In this document: one piece after another, positions 61,720 to 64,000 of the stretch | Position numbering within the stretch: position 1 is the stretch's first letter | Layout: each line of letters begins with the position of its first letter | From: Rhizobium sp. S152 | GTDB taxonomy: Bacteria; Pseudomonadota; Alphaproteobacteria; Rhizobiales; Rhizobiaceae | Assembly (NCBI RefSeq): GCF_030380735.1 | Contig: NZ_JAUDRZ010000026.1 | Location: 248,001-312,000 of the forward strand | Length of the DNA stretch: 64,000 nt | Direction of reading: 5' to 3' | The notes under the pieces: generated by a model | What the model saw: only the letters and a program-made list of their open reading frames with translations | Databases searched by the model: none | Told to the model about the DNA's origin: nothing | Program-made: the position numbers and the translations under genes

Positions 61720-62685
61720 TTAGCTGGCCTTCGGTCGCCAGATGATGTCGCCGGTTGAAAGCTTCTTCGGAACGATGCCGAGATCGTAGAACTCGTCGGC
61801 GAGCGCCTGCTGGTAGGCGGCCGCCGTATCGGTGATCGTCGATACGCCGCCGAGATCAGCACCTGGCCGCGTCAGGCTTACGCGCGTCACGTCGGCAGGC
61901 ACGCCGGTGATCTCGGAAAGCTCCTTGACGGTGTCGTCGAGCTTGTCCTGCGCGGATCGGCCGACCTTGGCGAGTTCGTCGATCACGTCGACGATGACGG
62001 GCCCGTTGGCATCGGTGAACTCCGAGTTGGCGAGGAAATAGCTGTAGGACGGCACGATGCCCTCGGCGGTCGTGAGGATGCGCGTGTCCGGGTCGGCCTC
62101 GGCGATGGCGAGATAGGGATCCCAGATCGACCAGGCATCGATGCTGCCGTTCTTGAAGGCGGCGGCGGCATCCGGCGGCGCCAGATCCAGTGCCTCGACG
62201 TCCTCAATCTTCAGACCGCCCTTGCGCAGCACCTTGACAGTAACGTTGTGTGCACTGGAGCCACGCTTGAAGGCGACCTTCTTGCCCTTCAGGTCCTCGA
62301 TCGTCTTGATGTCGGAATCCTTGCGCACCAGGATGGCCGAACCGGCGGCGCTGCCCCTGTAGGTGCCGACATAATAGAGCTGCCCGCCGGCGGCCTGCGC
62401 GAAGAGCGGCGGAACGTCGCCGGTCGCGCCGAAATCGAGAGCGCCTGCCCCCAGCGCTTCCAGAAGCGGCGGCCCCGAGGTGAATTCCGACCAGCTGACG
62501 GTGATCCCCTTGTCGGCCAGGCGCTTCTCCAGCGCGCCGCGCCGTTTGGCGAGCGCGAGAACGCCGTTCTTCTGCCAGCCGATACGGAATTCCGTGGCGG
62601 CGGCGCGAGCGAGCCTTGCACCCGGCAGCAAGGCCGTGGCGGCAGCGGCGCCGAAGAGCCCGAGCGTCTGACGACGAGAAATCAT
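61720..62685 (-). CDS. ssuA: Aliphatic sulfonate-binding periplasmic protein
   Basis: A 321-residue SsuA-type binding protein. Its N-terminus (SRRQTLGLFGAAAATALL, residues 3-20) has a twin-arginine pair ahead of the hydrophobic core, so export by Tat is likely. The mature part has FRIGWQKNG, DVPPLFAQAAGGQLYYVGTY and KGKKVAFKRGSSAHN. First gene of ssuADCB. It precedes ssuD by 30 bases. Confidence 0.93.
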   Translation of the reverse strand: MISRRQTLGLFGAAAATALLPGARLARAAATEFRIGWQKNGVLALAKRRGALEKRLADKGITVSWSEFTSGPPLLEALGAGALDFGATGDVPPLFAQAAGGQLYYVGTYRGSAAGSAILVRKDSDIKTIEDLKGKKVAFKRGSSAHNVTVKVLRKGGLKIEDVEALDLAPPDAAAAFKNGSIDAWSIWDPYLAIAEADPDTRILTTAEGIVPSYSYFLANSEFTDANGPVIVDVIDELAKVGRSAQDKLDDTVKELSEITGVPADVTRVSLTRPGADLGGVSTITDTAAAYQQALADEFYDLGIVPKKLSTGDIIWRPKAS

Positions 62686-63040
62686 GGCAAGTCCCCTCTA
62701 TGAAACCGAGGTCACAACCGTGAGGTGCCCCGCTTCGTTTCGATGCTTCCATACTGATTAAATCCATAAACTTGATCGACAATTATATTTGCCGAATTCC
62801 CGATGCCGGAAATCTTCCTGACCTGATTTCGCTGGTTCGGCGGAATTTTCTTCCAACCGGCGATAAAGAGCGCGCCGCCCGGCTGCGGCAAATATCGTGG
62901 AGCACTGGCACTTCGCCAATCAGGCGCCCCAACGCACGCGCGCGCACCGGCAGTAGTCAGTGATCGCCAAACTCCGCCTTTCCGCCCGCCGCGCTTTGCG
63001 CTAAGCCTCGTTTCCTGCATTCACGAGAAGGAACAGGCAT
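62686..63040. other. Intergenic region between ssuA and the dehydrogenase gene
   Basis: About 355 bases, divergent. An AT-rich stretch at about 62755-62800 probably holds the ssu promoter. I see no ORF with support, no terminator and no operator I can name, although sulfur-responsive control of ssu would be expected here. Confidence 0.5.
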
Positions 63041-63910
63041 ATGGCAAAAGTCGCATTCATCGGTCTCGGCGTCATGGGTTTCCCCATGGCAGGACATCTC
63101 AAGGTGAAGGGCGGCCATGACGTCACGGTCTATAATCGCACCGCCGCGAAATCCGCCGCCTGGGTCGAGAAATTCGGCGGCAAGTCCGCGCCGACGCCCG
63201 CCGAAGCCGCGAGCGATGCCGACTTCGTCTTCACCTGCGTCGGCAATGACGATGATCTCCGCTCGGTGACATCGGGCAAGGATGGCGTTCTGCAGACGAT
63301 GAAGCCGGGTGCTATCCTGATCGACAACACCACGGCCAGCGCCGAAGTCGCCCGCGAACTCGACGAGGCTGCCAGAGCCAAGGGTTGCGCCTTCATCGAC
63401 GCGCCGGTCTCCGGCGGCCAGGCGGGCGCCGAAAACGGCGTACTGACCGTCATGTGCGGCGGCGAGCAGGTCGACTATGACAAGGCCAAGCCCGTCATCG
63501 ACGCCTTTGCCCGCATGGTCGGCCTGATGGGTCCCGTCGGCTCCGGCCAGCTCACCAAGATGATCAACCAGATCTGCATCGCCGGCGTCGTCCAGGGGCT
63601 GGCCGAAGGCATCCATTTCGGCAAGCGCGCCGGTCTCGATATCGAAAAGGTCGTGGACGTCATCTCCAAGGGCGCCGCCGGGTCCTGGCAGATGGAAAAT
63701 CGCCACAAGACCATGAACGAAGGCAAGTACGACTTCGGCTTTGCCATCGACTGGATGCGCAAGGACCTCGGCATCGTGCTGGCCGAAGCCCGCAGCAACG
63801 GCGCCAAGCTGCCGCTGACCGCCCTCGTCGACCAGTTCTACGGCGACGTCCAGGCCATGGGCGGAAACCGCTGGGATACGTCCTCGCTGCTTGCCCGGCT
63901 TGAAAAATGA
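63041..63910 (+). CDS. Beta-hydroxyacid dehydrogenase (GarR/3-hydroxyisobutyrate dehydrogenase family)
   Basis: A 289-residue NAD(P)-dependent beta-hydroxyacid dehydrogenase. The Rossmann start is VAFIGLGVMGFPMAGHL, the substrate-binding segment is DAPVSGGQAGAENG, the catalytic lysine lies in GSGQLTKMINQI, and NRHKTMNEGKYDFGFAIDWMRKDL follows. Family members act on tartronate semialdehyde, 3-hydroxyisobutyrate or related acids; sequence by eye does not decide between them. Monocistronic in the window. Confidence 0.9.
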   Translation: MAKVAFIGLGVMGFPMAGHLKVKGGHDVTVYNRTAAKSAAWVEKFGGKSAPTPAEAASDADFVFTCVGNDDDLRSVTSGKDGVLQTMKPGAILIDNTTASAEVARELDEAARAKGCAFIDAPVSGGQAGAENGVLTVMCGGEQVDYDKAKPVIDAFARMVGLMGPVGSGQLTKMINQICIAGVVQGLAEGIHFGKRAGLDIEKVVDVISKGAAGSWQMENRHKTMNEGKYDFGFAIDWMRKDLGIVLAEARSNGAKLPLTALVDQFYGDVQAMGGNRWDTSSLLARLEK

Positions 63911-63983
63911 TCGGGCCGGCTCTGCTGAGACTTGAAGCGGTATTTACGCTAGAGTGACCTTTCAGGTCCGGTCGGAGAACTAA

Positions 63984-64000
63984 ATGAGCCTGTTAAAGTC
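63984..64000 (+). CDS. Start of a downstream gene, 3' truncated by the window end
   Basis: ATG 63984 follows GGAGA about seven bases upstream and opens a frame that runs past the window (MSLLK visible). Too little is present to identify it. Confidence 0.35.

Noticed and set aside
1..64000. tRNA, rRNA, CRISPR, IS element, prophage or toxin-antitoxin genes
   Set aside because: I looked for these by eye and saw no cloverleaf, repeat-spacer array, transposase, integrase or recognisable toxin-antitoxin pair.

Overview
The window is GC-rich, tightly packed alphaproteobacterial chromosome, most likely from the Rhizobiaceae (Agrobacterium/Rhizobium/Sinorhizobium group). The main reasons are a 2234-residue growth-pole-ring (GPR/RgsE-type) protein, a class II DAHP synthase, a malic enzyme fused to a phosphotransacetylase domain, an MlaE with a fused STAS domain, and a B12-riboswitch-controlled bluB. 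I see no rRNA, tRNA, CRISPR array, insertion sequence, integrase or prophage gene. This looks like core chromosome with a few accessory genes.

Layout. 1-5.1 kb: ycjX/ycjF-type pair, a small secreted protein, the folate operon folP-folB-folK (minus) and a DUF922 protein. 5.2-6.8 kb: a candidate small RNA with its own terminator, a 2Fe-2S ferredoxin, a lone Hpt phosphotransfer protein, and an AT-rich divergent control region with a perfect TTAA-N7-TTAA (CtrA-type) site. 6.85-13.55 kb: the GPR gene. 13.9-17.9 kb: the lipid-transport operon mlaE-mlaF-mlaD-pqiC (minus). 18-28.8 kb: an enolase-superfamily epimerase, an MFS transporter, an LpxH-like phosphoesterase, malic enzyme, a DUF2865 protein, bluB with its cobalamin riboswitch, a TolB-like propeller and an LtaS/OpgB-like phosphotransferase. 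28.9-37.2 kb: a DUF1003 protein, an orphan TadE/TadG pair, DAHP synthase, glutathione reductase, a DUF2059 protein, rpiA and gph. 37.2-44.1 kb: L,D-transpeptidase, the two unrelated fumarases fumC and fumA in tandem, and a GGDEF protein. 44.1-49.8 kb: PPOX flavoprotein, LtrA, DUF971, then moaA, an EamA transporter, mobA and mobB. 49.8-58.7 kb: an OmpA-like protein with Q/E/P repeats, an amino-acid ABC transporter without its ATPase, usg, a TPR-methyltransferase, an unrecognised 551-residue membrane protein and a GST. 58.8-64 kb: ssuADCB for sulfonate sulfur and a beta-hydroxyacid dehydrogenase.

Functional themes. Several genes concern the cell envelope and polar growth: GPR, L,D-transpeptidase, the Mla system, the OmpA-like protein, the LpxH-like enzyme and the LtaS-like enzyme. 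Others serve cofactor synthesis (folate, molybdopterin, B12 lower ligand) and central carbon metabolism (malic enzyme, two fumarases, rpiA, gph, DAHP synthase). The most interesting items are the ten 44-residue repeats in GPR and its possible CtrA/DnaA-type control region, the small RNA whose two hairpin loops are complementary to each other, and the 551-residue membrane protein whose only plausible ribosome-binding sequence lies inside a terminator-like hairpin.
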